Positions 36,631-45,483 of a stretch of DNA of 64,000 nucleotides are shown here, in pieces. Position numbers and translations under genes: made by a program. A model generated the notes under the pieces. It saw nothing but the letters and a program-made list of their open reading frames with translations. It did not search any database and was not told where the DNA came from. Origin of the DNA: Sediminibacterium sp. Its GTDB lineage: Bacteria > Bacteroidota > Bacteroidia > Chitinophagales > Chitinophagaceae. The DNA lies in NCBI GenBank assembly GCA_016786865.1, contig JAEUVE010000011.1:281426-345425 (forward strand), given 5' to 3'. Within the stretch, counting starts at the first letter, position 1; each line of letters begins with the position of its first letter.

Positions 36631-37374
36631 TTAATTTCCCAAAGATGAACGGAGTTCGAGCAGGAATGTCCTGAATCCCTTCAGGGTTTGTACCAGTTGT
36701 GTTTCCGTATCAATTTTCTGCTTATTGTTTTTCAGGTAGCTTTTGGCTCCCTCAATAGAAAATTTACGTTGTCTTAAAAGAAAATAAATCAACTGGAGGT
36801 TTTTGATATCTTCTATACGGAACAGTCGGTCTCCTTTTCTGGTTTTTCGGGGTTGGAGAATATCAAACTCATTTTCCCAGTACCGCAACAGGGAGGTATT
36901 TACTTTGAACCAGCCCGCCACTTCACTGATGGAATAATACAGCTTTTGTTGAAGCGCCTGGTCGTCCGGAACATCAATCAGATCTGCAGTGGCATCTATT
37001 TCTTTAAAAGATTTGCGTCCTCTTTTACCCGCAGATTTAACTACTGTTTCCCTCGTTTGTTCTTCCCTGATCTGGGGCTCCTTCAAAATACGGTCTTTTA
37101 CAACGGACTCTTTCACAACCGGTTCTTTCACAACCGGTTCTTTTACAACCGGGGTTGCTTTGGGCTTTAATTTTACTACAATCTGTTCATTGGCATAAAC
37201 CACCGGCTCCTCCTTTACTGCAGTTTCCACAGGGGGTAAGGGAATTTCAGCAGGAGGCATAACAGGTACAGGGGCAGTTGCCTTTTTGGCCGTAGCCTGC
37301 TTCTTCTTTTTAGGAGGAGGCGTTACGTCCATGGGCATGCCAAACAGGTCCAGCTGCTGTAATATTGTAGCCAT
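36631..37374 (-). CDS. MerR-family transcriptional regulator with proline/lysine-rich N-terminal extension
   Basis: 247 residues. The MerR-type winged helix is unusually placed at the C-terminal half (about 145-215: YYSISEVAGWFKVNTSLLRYWENEFD, then RLFRIEDIKNLQLIYFLL). The first 140 residues are low-complexity, rich in Lys, Pro, Val and Glu, with four tandem VVKEP-like units near 75-95. No effector-binding Cys cluster is seen. Similar long MerR proteins are widespread in Bacteroidota with unknown targets. The gene is divergent from the acyl-CoA dehydrogenase gene. Confidence 0.85.
   Translation of the reverse strand: MATILQQLDLFGMPMDVTPPPKKKKQATAKKATAPVPVMPPAEIPLPPVETAVKEEPVVYANEQIVVKLKPKATPVVKEPVVKEPVVKESVVKDRILKEPQIREEQTRETVVKSAGKRGRKSFKEIDATADLIDVPDDQALQQKLYYSISEVAGWFKVNTSLLRYWENEFDILQPRKTRKGDRLFRIEDIKNLQLIYFLLRQRKFSIEGAKSYLKNNKQKIDTETQLVQTLKGFRTFLLELRSSLGN
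37096..37155 (-). repeat. Four tandem 15-base coding repeats
   Basis: Units at 37096-37110, 37111-37125, 37126-37140 and 37141-37155, based on TTTCACAACCGGTTC; the second and third units are identical. They encode VVKEP or VVKES on the minus strand inside the disordered extension of the MerR protein. Confidence 0.9.
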
Positions 37375-37386
37375 GCGATAAAATTA

Positions 37387-37409
37387 GCACCAATTTTTTC
37401 TTTTGGTGC
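37387..37409. promoter_or_regulatory. Inverted repeat between the divergent MerR and acyl-CoA dehydrogenase genes
   Basis: GCACCAA (37387-37393) and TTGGTGC (about 37402-37408) flank an eight-base T-rich spacer. The position, just upstream of the MerR gene and 54 bases before the divergent gene, fits an operator, possibly for autoregulation. This is inference from symmetry and position only. Confidence 0.35.
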
Positions 37410-37462
37410 CCACAAAAGGGCTGTCGTGGATAAGATGTAAGTATCTTGCCTTTTTAAAGCGT

Positions 37463-38311
37463 ATGAAAGCGATTCAAACAATTGCAGTTTGTGGTGCAGG
37501 TACAATGGGCAGCGGAATAGCCCAATTAACCGCACAGGCCGGGTTTAATACCATACAGTTCGATTTAAGCCCGGCAGCACTGGAGAAAAGCAGGTTGGGG
37601 ATTGTTGCACAGTTGAATAAACTGGTCGAAAAAGCTAAAATAACAGCGGAAGAAAAAGAACAGATTCTGAGCCGGATCAGGTTTAGTAAGGAACTGGCCG
37701 ATTGCAAAGCAGATCTGATTATTGAAGCCATTATCGAAAACAAGGAGATTAAGACCAAATTATTCAACGACCTGGCAGTATTCAATGACCCTGCAGTCAT
37801 CTTTGCCACAAATACTTCTTCCATTAGTATAGATGCAATAGCGGAAGGAATGGATCATCCGGACAAACTGGTGGGGATGCATTTTTTTAACCCGGCACCT
37901 GTTATGAAGCTGGTGGAAGTAATTCAGGGAAGCCATACCAACCCTTTATTGGCAGAACAGGTATATCAGCTTGCGCAGCAACTGGGTAAGGTTCCGGTAA
38001 TCTGCAGGGATGCTCCGGGTTTTATAGTTAACCGCGTTGCGCGACATTATTATCTGGAGGCCATGTTGATGGTAGAAAAGGGATTGATAACTACCGGGCA
38101 GGCAGATGCAGCTATGGAAGCCGCCGGATTTAAGATGGGGCCATTTAAACTGATGGACCTGATCGGTCTTGATATTAATTACAGCGTCAGCAATATTGTT
38201 TGGGAAGCACTGGGTTGTCCGGAAAGGCTTACGCCATCTCCGTTACAGCAGGCTAAGTTACGCGAAGGAAAGCTGGGAAAAAAAACCGGCGAAGGCTTTT
38301 ATACATACTAG
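37463..38311 (+). CDS. 3-hydroxybutyryl-CoA / 3-hydroxyacyl-CoA dehydrogenase
   Basis: 282 residues from ATG 37463, the normal length of the HBDH family. It oxidises L-3-hydroxyacyl-CoA with NAD(P)+. The Rossmann motif is AVCGAGTMGSGIAQ; catalytic His is in GMHFFNPAPVMKLVEVI, Asn in the DAPGFIVNRV region, and the C-terminal domain ends with LGKKTGEGFYTY. It may work in beta-oxidation, phenylacetate degradation or butanoate metabolism; no sister genes are adjacent. It is convergent with a lipoprotein gene 25 bases away. Confidence 0.93.
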   Translation: MKAIQTIAVCGAGTMGSGIAQLTAQAGFNTIQFDLSPAALEKSRLGIVAQLNKLVEKAKITAEEKEQILSRIRFSKELADCKADLIIEAIIENKEIKTKLFNDLAVFNDPAVIFATNTSSISIDAIAEGMDHPDKLVGMHFFNPAPVMKLVEVIQGSHTNPLLAEQVYQLAQQLGKVPVICRDAPGFIVNRVARHYYLEAMLMVEKGLITTGQADAAMEAAGFKMGPFKLMDLIGLDINYSVSNIVWEALGCPERLTPSPLQQAKLREGKLGKKTGEGFYTY

Positions 38312-38335
38312 TGCAGTTGTTTAAACCAGCCGTTG

Positions 38336-39736
38336 TTATAACTCGATCCTTACTTCGTTATCCCAGTTGGCTTTTACATTCAGCGGCTTGCCGATGAGTT
38401 GTACAACCTCTGGTTGTTTTTTCACCTTACCAAAACTTCCTGGATCCCAAATGCCATTTTTATTGGTATCGTAGAGAATCCGCATTTCATAAGAGCCCTG
38501 GCGAAATAATTTCCGGGTAAGCTCAAAAGAGTTCAGGGGAACAGATTCTACAAGGTTATCCGACTGAAAAAACTGAAGTACGGGGTTTCTGCTCAGGTTC
38601 AGCCTGCTGAAGCGAAGCTGAATGCTTCCGTAATCCGACTCGCGCTTTGTACTGAACCGAAGGGTATCCGTTTTTGGCAGCGTAGTTCCTGTGGTATCGG
38701 TTATTGATTCTTTGGGAAGTAGCAGTCTGAAATACTGCTGCTCCTTCCAGGGATAGCTGATGCTTAAAACAGTGTTGGTGGTATCCAGGATAAGTTTGTA
38801 TCCGCTGAGTGGACGATAATTGCTGTCGGTCAGAACAATTTTGGCGCTGTCGGCCAGCCGGATGGGCTTTTTGAAATCGAGTTTCAGACTGCTGAGCAGG
38901 TCCTGCTGTGCTCCCTCAAGGCTGCTGATGTAGCGAAGTCTTTTGTCTTCCTTACCCGATTTATCCAGCACAACAGGCTGTTTAACCGGTTTGGGCTTTT
39001 CCTTGAATTCCTGGTATGCGTAGAGTGTATCGGAACCTGTAGTATCGGATACTAACAGTGTATCGGACCGGAAAGCAAACAGTTTGGTACTGTCATCGTA
39101 CTTTTTGGTATAATCATTGGGCAATACATATACCCGGTAGCTGCCGGCAGAAAGGTTGGTAAACTGGAATTCTCCCTTACCATTGATCCTGGTGTAATAA
39201 CGTGGCCGTTCCTTTACGATGGCACTGTCGTGCAGGTTTTTGTGTAATATCACAATTAGCGTAGAATCTGTTTTTCCTTTTTCCGCAAGAAATACTTTGC
39301 CACTATAGGAATAATTGTCGATGGTTTTTCCGGTAGAAAAAACATACCTGAAATCTTTCAGAATATTCGACTCATTGATATCCCTTAGTGCAGTACCAAA
39401 GTTGATTGAATATGTAGTGTTGGGATCAAGAGAGTCCTTGATGCGTACGGTTACGATCCTCAGTCTGGCATCTACCTGTGGCATATTGGGGATCGTTGGT
39501 GATACAATGAGGTTCTCGTTGATGTTCTGCAGGGTTACATATTCATCAAAGTTCATGGTAATTAACCTGGGAGCAGTGTTCAGGGCAGAGTCCCTGGGTA
39601 CAGCAAACAGCAGTCGGGGAGGTAAACTGTCTCTGGGACCTCCGCTTGGAGGAATAATATTGGCACAGGAGCTCATCATGGAACTGATGGACCCAAAAAT
39701 CAACAAACTCAATAATATCTTTTTCAGTGCATTCAT
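38336..39736 (-). CDS. Lipoprotein with Ig-like (Big_5) domain
   Basis: 466 residues. The N-terminal signal ends in the lipobox MSSC with Cys24, so it is lipid-anchored, probably at the outer membrane. Residues about 30-130 form a Big_5 Ig-like domain (GGPRDSLPPRLL, SINFGTALRDINESN). Later segments are beta-rich, including an RVYVLPNDYT/TKNGIWDPG region that resembles calcium- or carbohydrate-binding repeats. The function is unknown, but the family is common and often single-copy in Bacteroidota. A -7 element lies at 39754. Confidence 0.8.
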   Translation of the reverse strand: MNALKKILLSLLIFGSISSMMSSCANIIPPSGGPRDSLPPRLLFAVPRDSALNTAPRLITMNFDEYVTLQNINENLIVSPTIPNMPQVDARLRIVTVRIKDSLDPNTTYSINFGTALRDINESNILKDFRYVFSTGKTIDNYSYSGKVFLAEKGKTDSTLIVILHKNLHDSAIVKERPRYYTRINGKGEFQFTNLSAGSYRVYVLPNDYTKKYDDSTKLFAFRSDTLLVSDTTGSDTLYAYQEFKEKPKPVKQPVVLDKSGKEDKRLRYISSLEGAQQDLLSSLKLDFKKPIRLADSAKIVLTDSNYRPLSGYKLILDTTNTVLSISYPWKEQQYFRLLLPKESITDTTGTTLPKTDTLRFSTKRESDYGSIQLRFSRLNLSRNPVLQFFQSDNLVESVPLNSFELTRKLFRQGSYEMRILYDTNKNGIWDPGSFGKVKKQPEVVQLIGKPLNVKANWDNEVRIEL

Positions 39737-39753
39737 TGTTGTACTTGATTGTG

Positions 39754-39761
39754 CAAACTTA
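39754..39761 (-). promoter_or_regulatory. -7 promoter element (TAAGTTTG) of the Big_5 lipoprotein gene
   Basis: TAAGTTTG on the minus strand, exact TAnnTTTG match, 17 bases before the ATG at 39736, within the 36-base gap to the upstream helicase gene. Confidence 0.55.
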
Positions 39762-39772
39762 ACAGCTTTCCT

Positions 39773-42700
39773 TTAATAGTCTGATTCGTTTTCATCCGCA
39801 TCCCCGGGTTCATGCAGACTGATTGCCAGTTGATTGGTTTTTACAAATCCACACCAGTGGCACTCCGGTTTGCCACATCCCGTATAAAACTCCCTGTTTT
39901 GAATTTTTTCCCAAACCTGAACAATCTGTTCTGTTACGGTGGTAATATCTTGCGGAGTAATAACCAGTTTTTCTTTACGGTATGCCTTTTTCTTATCCGG
40001 CTCGATAAAATCAAACTCACTGCTGGCTACCTGCCATTTTTTTTGCTCGTAGTTGTCTACGAGTATTTTGTAAAAAACAGCCTGTCTCCAGTAATCTCCT
40101 CCATCCGGATTTTTTTCATTGGGCGGCAGTAATTTATCTTTAGCTTTCTCAATATCTCCCGTTTTGTAATCAACTACATTCACCTGATTGCCATTGAATT
40201 CCAGTTTGTCCAGTTTTCCTTTCAGGGGAACGCCTTTCACCACCACATTTTTAATGGTTCTTTCGATCACTACTATTTTATTCCATTGATCCAGATATGC
40301 ATTGTAATAGTTTTTCAGTACCTCTTCTCCGTATTCCATTCGCCTTGCAAACTGCTCTTTGGTAAAATTTTCCCGATGTCTGCGCATGTACCATTCAAAA
40401 TCTGCTACAAATACTTCTACAGGAGGAAATACGTCCTTTTCCTGCATCTGCTGAAACAGCCGTTGTAAAGCATAGTGAACAGCAGAGCCAAATTCCGTTG
40501 ATTCGGATTTTCCGGAGGGTACGCGAACCAGGTTGTTGAAGTAGAATTGCAGCGGACATTTTAGGTAGTTGTTTAGGGCCGTTACATTCATGACGAACTT
40601 CTCCAGCATCCGGTTGATGAACTCCGTTTCAGATTTTTCCAGCTCCGGCTTTAAATTGTCTTCAAAAGCCAGCGCACTGAATTCGCTGATCTGCTCCCGA
40701 CCAACTACGATGCTTTGAACAGGCAGATGATGTTCTTCCTGAATTTCTGCAATAAACATAGAAGGTTCCAGGGCTTTGCCATCCGATTTGTATCTGCTGA
40801 AAGAAATGGTCAGTTTTTTTTCTGCCCTGGTAAGCGCAACATAAAAAAGTCTTCTCAATTCTTCCTCGTCGCTGAGTTTAGGCTGAGAACCAAATACGGT
40901 GTCGGGAAGGGTATATCCACCTCCGGGTTTTCTTTTTTTCTCCCAGTTGGAAGCATTACAGCCTGCCAGGAATACATATTCAAACTCCAAACCCTTGGAG
41001 CCATGTGCCGTTAACAGATTTACCCCTTTGTCGCTACCGCTTACCTGCACCAGCGGCAGGCTGAGTTCTTCCTTCTCCATCAGTTCAATAATGGTCACCA
41101 ATTCCTGCAAATTTAATTTGGGGTTCCTTCTGGTTTCTTCCTTAATGAAGTCGAATAGTCCGGTCAGTACCTGCAGATGCCAGTGTTTTTCAGGATCCTG
41201 CATGATCGTACTCAAAACCCCGGCATCCCTGATTAGGTTTTCGAACAGGTTTTGCAGGGTACAATTGGGAACATCCCCGATTAATTTTTCCAGTGCATCA
41301 CTGGCTTTTTTAAGCCCGTTAACCGGAACACTGAATAAATCTTTTGGAGGCTGGTTGGCGGTATCATAAATAAATCTGCGAAGAGAGGTTTTATTGTCGC
41401 TGAATTTTCTGTCCGCTACAGCAGCGCTCATTTTGGCAATTTCAATTGGCGGAATGCCAAACCAGTTGAAGTGGAGTATTTCGAACAACATCTCATCTCC
41501 ACCATAGGGAATATCATGTTCTGCTGCCAGGTATTTCAGCAGCAGGATGATTTTTTCTGCCAGGGGGATGTGCAGGATGTTCAGGTTTCGTTTGCTGTAT
41601 ACAGGAATGTTTTTTTGCTTTAGGTAGGTGCCCAGTACTTCACCATACTTGTTTTCTTTATAAATCACTGCTATTCTGCCGGGTTCAACACCCTGGTTGA
41701 GTAAATCACTAACCATCAGGGTAAGGTGAATCATTTCCTGCTCCTGCGATTCGTATTCCTGCAGCTGTGGCGGTTCGGTAAGACTATTGATCTTTGTATT
41801 GGCGGCAACCAGATTTTTGCTAAGCCCGTCAATTTTTTTGACCAGTCGTTCGTTGTTTCTTTCGATCAGTGTTTTGGAAACATCCAGAATGGGTTGTGTG
41901 GAGCGGTAGTTGTTGGTAAGCACTATGGTGAGAATGGAAGCCGAATACCGGTCTGCAAATTTCTCCATGTTCTCCACGTTTGCTCCCTGGAAACGATAGA
42001 TACTTTGATCATCATCTCCCACTACAAAAATATTAGGGTCTTGCCAAAAACTGATCAGCTGCTCCACCAGGCTATTCTGGGTTCCGCTGGTATCCTGAAA
42101 TTCATCTACCAGCACATACTGGTATTGTTCCTGGTATCTGGCCAGTAATAACTTGTTTTCTTTGAAAGCATTCAATACCCAGTTGATCATGTCGTCAAAA
42201 TCGTAGCGCCCTCTTTTCCGCATCAGGTCCTGAAAACGATTGAATTCATTCACAGCAGCCCGGAGCTTTTCCATTTTTTCCTTTTCTTCCTCAATCTTAT
42301 TTTGCTTCAGGTCTCCGGCTTTGAATTGCTTGTATGCTCTTTTATATACAAATTCGTCTCTGGTCGGAATTTCACTCAGGTATTGATCAATGCAGCCGAG
42401 GATGAATTCGGGCATCCATCCTTCGCGCTTCATATTGCTGAACAGCTGCCTCAGGTTGTTGATTTCAAAATAAACATCGCCGCGGTAGCGCTTGAGCGGA
42501 TGGTTTTTGGGAAAGTTGTCGATCAGTTCCTTGAACAGCTCAATGCTTTCCAGCTCCGAAACAGGATCGAGGGCAGTTTTCTCGAACAGGGAAAGATTGT
42601 CCTGAATTATATCATTGCAAAACGCATGAAAAGTACTGATATTAACCTTGTAGGCATCGGGTCCGATAAAACCCAGCAATCTTTTACGCATTGCTACGGC

Positions 42701-42922
42701 ACCGGCATCGGTATAGGTGAGGCAAAGAATATTCTCTGGGCGGGAATCCGTTTCCAGCAATATTTTACCAATTCTGGCGCTCAGAATCTGGGTTTTGCCG
42801 GTTCCCGGACCCGCAATCACCATCACGGGGCCCTCCAATGCGTCCACCGCTTTTTGCTGCTGTGTATTGAGCGATTGATAAATAAGGTTAAAATGCGCTA
42901 ATTGTTGTTGCCGGGTTGTCAT
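39773..42922 (-). CDS. UvrD/AddA-type ATP-dependent helicase with C-terminal Fe-S PD-(D/E)XK nuclease
   Basis: 1049 residues. Superfamily 1A helicase motifs: AGPGTGKT (38-44), LTYTDAGA, VDEFQDTS, VVGDDDQSIYRFQGA, LTNNYRS, and LTAHGSKGLEFEYV with VALTRAEKKL. The C terminus (about 780-1049) is a RecB-type nuclease: a cysteine in LKCPLQFYF (about 787), the catalytic KLDKLEF and VVDYKTG (about 917), and CGKPECHWC (about 1017) completing a four-cysteine iron-sulfur staple as in AddB. It likely processes DNA ends in recombination repair. No addB-like partner is adjacent. Confidence 0.9.
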   Translation of the reverse strand: MTTRQQQLAHFNLIYQSLNTQQQKAVDALEGPVMVIAGPGTGKTQILSARIGKILLETDSRPENILCLTYTDAGAVAMRKRLLGFIGPDAYKVNISTFHAFCNDIIQDNLSLFEKTALDPVSELESIELFKELIDNFPKNHPLKRYRGDVYFEINNLRQLFSNMKREGWMPEFILGCIDQYLSEIPTRDEFVYKRAYKQFKAGDLKQNKIEEEKEKMEKLRAAVNEFNRFQDLMRKRGRYDFDDMINWVLNAFKENKLLLARYQEQYQYVLVDEFQDTSGTQNSLVEQLISFWQDPNIFVVGDDDQSIYRFQGANVENMEKFADRYSASILTIVLTNNYRSTQPILDVSKTLIERNNERLVKKIDGLSKNLVAANTKINSLTEPPQLQEYESQEQEMIHLTLMVSDLLNQGVEPGRIAVIYKENKYGEVLGTYLKQKNIPVYSKRNLNILHIPLAEKIILLLKYLAAEHDIPYGGDEMLFEILHFNWFGIPPIEIAKMSAAVADRKFSDNKTSLRRFIYDTANQPPKDLFSVPVNGLKKASDALEKLIGDVPNCTLQNLFENLIRDAGVLSTIMQDPEKHWHLQVLTGLFDFIKEETRRNPKLNLQELVTIIELMEKEELSLPLVQVSGSDKGVNLLTAHGSKGLEFEYVFLAGCNASNWEKKRKPGGGYTLPDTVFGSQPKLSDEEELRRLFYVALTRAEKKLTISFSRYKSDGKALEPSMFIAEIQEEHHLPVQSIVVGREQISEFSALAFEDNLKPELEKSETEFINRMLEKFVMNVTALNNYLKCPLQFYFNNLVRVPSGKSESTEFGSAVHYALQRLFQQMQEKDVFPPVEVFVADFEWYMRRHRENFTKEQFARRMEYGEEVLKNYYNAYLDQWNKIVVIERTIKNVVVKGVPLKGKLDKLEFNGNQVNVVDYKTGDIEKAKDKLLPPNEKNPDGGDYWRQAVFYKILVDNYEQKKWQVASSEFDFIEPDKKKAYRKEKLVITPQDITTVTEQIVQVWEKIQNREFYTGCGKPECHWCGFVKTNQLAISLHEPGDADENESDY

Positions 42923-42982
42923 AGGATAAAGATACCATGAACCTTATTAAAGAAATACTGTTATTCAGTTAATACTTATTCT

Positions 42983-43480
42983 ATGTCCAGAACCTATAGC
43001 ATCAAAACAATTCAAAAGATCCCTATTTCCATCGAAGCGGCCTGGGATTTCTTCAGCAGACCCGATAACCTGAAAAACATTACCCCTTCCAACCTGGGTT
43101 TCAATGTTACCAGCAAGCACCATGGCGAGAGAATGTATCCGGGCCAGATCATAGAGTATACGGTTAGTCCTTTACTGGGAGTTCCGCTTTACTGGATGAC
43201 CGAAATTACCCATGTGGCAGACCGGCAATATTTTGTAGATGAACAGCGATTTGGTCCATATGCACTCTGGCATCACCAGCATCATTTTAAAGCCATTGAA
43301 GGAGGAGTTGAAATGACCGATATCGTACACTACCGGATACCGTTCTGGTTCCTGGGAGATATTGCCAATACCCTTATGGTGAAAAATGAACTCAGGAAAA
43401 TATTCGAACACCGCTATACTGCTGTGGAAGAACGCTTTGGCAAATTTCCCGGCGCAGTCAATAAAGTGGTATTTGGCTAA
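42983..43480 (+). CDS. SRPBCC-superfamily ligand-binding protein
   Basis: 165 residues with the START/Bet v 1-like helix-grip fold: IPISIEAAWDFFSRPDNLKNITP at the N terminus, GQIIEYTV, HHQHHFKAIEGGVEMTDIVHYRIPF, and a long C-terminal helix with FEHRYTAVEERFG. Homologues are annotated as cyclase/dehydrase or cell-division-inhibitor-like, but no enzyme activity can be assigned. It is divergent from the helicase and convergent, at seven bases, with the GHL10 gene. Confidence 0.8.
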   Translation: MSRTYSIKTIQKIPISIEAAWDFFSRPDNLKNITPSNLGFNVTSKHHGERMYPGQIIEYTVSPLLGVPLYWMTEITHVADRQYFVDEQRFGPYALWHHQHHFKAIEGGVEMTDIVHYRIPFWFLGDIANTLMVKNELRKIFEHRYTAVEERFGKFPGAVNKVVFG

Positions 43481-43487
43481 ATTCCCT

Positions 43488-44969
43488 TTACTTTAATTCT
43501 TTCAGATCGCTTACATTGTTGTTGATGTCGATGGAAGCAATGTATATCTTCTTGCCCTCCCCATCACGCACTTTGGTAAGGTCAATCACGGCAGACTTAT
43601 TGCTTAAAATAATCTGAACCAGTTGGGTATTGATGAATTTCAGTTCTTTATCCTGCGGTAAAACGAAGAGCCCAAATCCTTTAAGCTGCAGATTTCCGTT
43701 ATACGTAGCCTCGATCTCAGAAGCCGATTTTCTATGCAGTACCGGTTGCTCAGGTATGTCGTTGTTGATCCATGGCATAGGAGGGATCAGGGCAGGGTAG
43801 TGGTAAAAATTATTTCGCAGCGTGTCGTTCCATCCATTGGGATTTTTCTCAAAAACCCTGCTGTTAAAATAAATACTTCCCTGTGTGGTTTTGTATTTTC
43901 TTAGTTCACGCAGCTGGTTGGGAAGCTCAGATTTGCTTTTCCATGCCTCATTGCTTCCTGCGCGATAAATACCCATTCCCACATATACCTGTTTACCGTA
44001 AGCATGGTCGTTCCACCATTTCAGCAATACATCGTAGTCTGCCAGCTTATGACCTCTTTCCCAATACAACTGCGGCGTTACATAATCAATCCATCCTTTC
44101 TCCAGCCACAGTAATATATCGGCATAGAGATCATCGTAGTTGGTTGTGCCAGCCTTAGTATCACTCCCCATAGGGTCCTGGCTTTTGTTGCGCCATACAC
44201 CGAAAGGGCTTATGCCAAATTTCACTCTGGGATTGGTGTTCAGAATTGTGCGGTGCAGCTGAACAATAATGCTGTCGCAATTGCTTCTTCTCCATTCGTC
44301 TTTGCTCATGCCCTTTCCATATTTCTGAAAAGTGGCTTCATCCGGAAATTCTTTGCCGGCAATTTTATACGGGTAAAAATAATCGTCCATGTGGATGGCG
44401 TCTATATTGTACCTGGTAAGAATGTCTTTTACCACTCTTACCGTATGCTCCCTCACTTCCGGAAGGCCGGGGTTAAAGTATTTTTTATCGCCATAAACCA
44501 GAAACCATTCAGGATGAATTTTAGAAACATGGGAAGGCGCTACAGAGGATTTTAAAATATTGAACACGGCTCTGTAAGGGTTCAGCCATGCATGAAATTC
44601 CATGCCACGCTTATGCGTTTCGCTGATCATGAATTCCAGCGGATCATAATATGGGTTGGGAGGCAGTCCCTGTTTACCAGTAAGGTACTCGCTCCAGGGT
44701 TCATACTGTGAAGGATAAAACGCATCACCTGCAGGACGGATCTGCATCACAATTGCATTCATGCCATTGGCCTGGTGCATATCGAGCAAACGAATGAATT
44801 CTTCCTTCTGTTGAGCAACAGGGATTCCTCTTTTACTGGGCCAGTCTATGTTTTCTACAGTGGCCACCCATACTCCCCTGAATTCGTAGTTGGGAGATTG
44901 CTGAGCAGTTGCTGATTGCATGCAGCAGACAATGGAAAAAAGCAGGGGAAGAATGATGCAGGTTTTCAT
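43488..44969 (-). CDS. Secreted glycoside hydrolase-like protein, GHL10/DUF187 (YngK-like)
   Basis: 493 residues. A signal peptide (1-22, ending ATAQ) is followed by a TIM-barrel domain of the GHL10 family: FRGVWVATVENIDWPSKRG, MNAIVMQIRPAGDAFYPS, FHAWLNPYRAVF, IDAIHMDDYFYPY, KFGISPFGVWRN and WIDYVTPQLYW. Family members act on glycans in the periplasm or outside the cell, for example on peptidoglycan-related or other unknown substrates. A short beta domain ends the chain. MarR is encoded 19 bases upstream on the same strand. Confidence 0.88.
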   Translation of the reverse strand: MKTCIILPLLFSIVCCMQSATAQQSPNYEFRGVWVATVENIDWPSKRGIPVAQQKEEFIRLLDMHQANGMNAIVMQIRPAGDAFYPSQYEPWSEYLTGKQGLPPNPYYDPLEFMISETHKRGMEFHAWLNPYRAVFNILKSSVAPSHVSKIHPEWFLVYGDKKYFNPGLPEVREHTVRVVKDILTRYNIDAIHMDDYFYPYKIAGKEFPDEATFQKYGKGMSKDEWRRSNCDSIIVQLHRTILNTNPRVKFGISPFGVWRNKSQDPMGSDTKAGTTNYDDLYADILLWLEKGWIDYVTPQLYWERGHKLADYDVLLKWWNDHAYGKQVYVGMGIYRAGSNEAWKSKSELPNQLRELRKYKTTQGSIYFNSRVFEKNPNGWNDTLRNNFYHYPALIPPMPWINNDIPEQPVLHRKSASEIEATYNGNLQLKGFGLFVLPQDKELKFINTQLVQIILSNKSAVIDLTKVRDGEGKKIYIASIDINNNVSDLKELK

Positions 44970-44988
44970 GATGCGAATATAGTAATGG

Positions 44989-45441
44989 CTATCCCCTTTC
45001 GCGCATCTTATCCAATAAATTATTGAGTTGTTCTATCTCTGCATTACTGAGGTTCTTTAAAAGATCATCCAGCTGGTCATTTTTCTGATCCAGTCTTTCG
45101 AGCAGTTGCAGGCCTTTTTTTGAAATATTTACATCGACCAGCCTCTTATCTGTTGCAGACACTTTTTTTTCGGCCATCCCTTTCTTGATCAGCCGGTCTA
45201 CGATACGACTGGTATCGCTCATTTTATCGAGCATTCTTTCCCGGATCTGTAAAGTGCTCAAAGGTTTCATACTTCCGCGAAGGATCCGGAGTATATTGTA
45301 TTGTTGAGGGGTAATATCCTCTTCTTCTAAAAATTGTCTGATGTGCTCAGAAAGCCAGCCAGCAGAAAAAATAATATTTACTGTTGCTTTCTGGTAGATG
45401 TTCCTGAACACCTGTTGCTGGATGTCTTTTTCTATACTCAT
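44989..45441 (-). CDS. MarR-family transcriptional regulator
   Basis: 150 residues with the MarR winged-helix core (ITPQQYNILRILRG, SDTSRIVDRLIKKGMAEKKVSATDKRLVDVNISKKG) and N- and C-terminal dimerisation helices. Such repressors respond to small aromatic or stress ligands. Upstream, between 45450 and 45472, ACCAAG and CCTTGT form a weak dyad that could be its own operator. It is probably co-transcribed with the downstream GHL10 gene. Confidence 0.9.
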   Translation of the reverse strand: MSIEKDIQQQVFRNIYQKATVNIIFSAGWLSEHIRQFLEEEDITPQQYNILRILRGSMKPLSTLQIRERMLDKMSDTSRIVDRLIKKGMAEKKVSATDKRLVDVNISKKGLQLLERLDQKNDQLDDLLKNLSNAEIEQLNNLLDKMRERG

Positions 45442-45483
45442 TGTTAAAACACCAAGTTACATAAAACCTTGTAAATGATCTTA

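Noticed and set aside
37096..37155. CRISPR-like array
   Set aside because: The repeats are contiguous 15-base units without spacers and encode VVKEP repeats in frame.
37387..37409. Terminator between MerR and the acyl-CoA dehydrogenase gene
   Set aside because: The genes are divergent, so no transcript should end there; the short stem has a long loop. Kept only as a possible operator.
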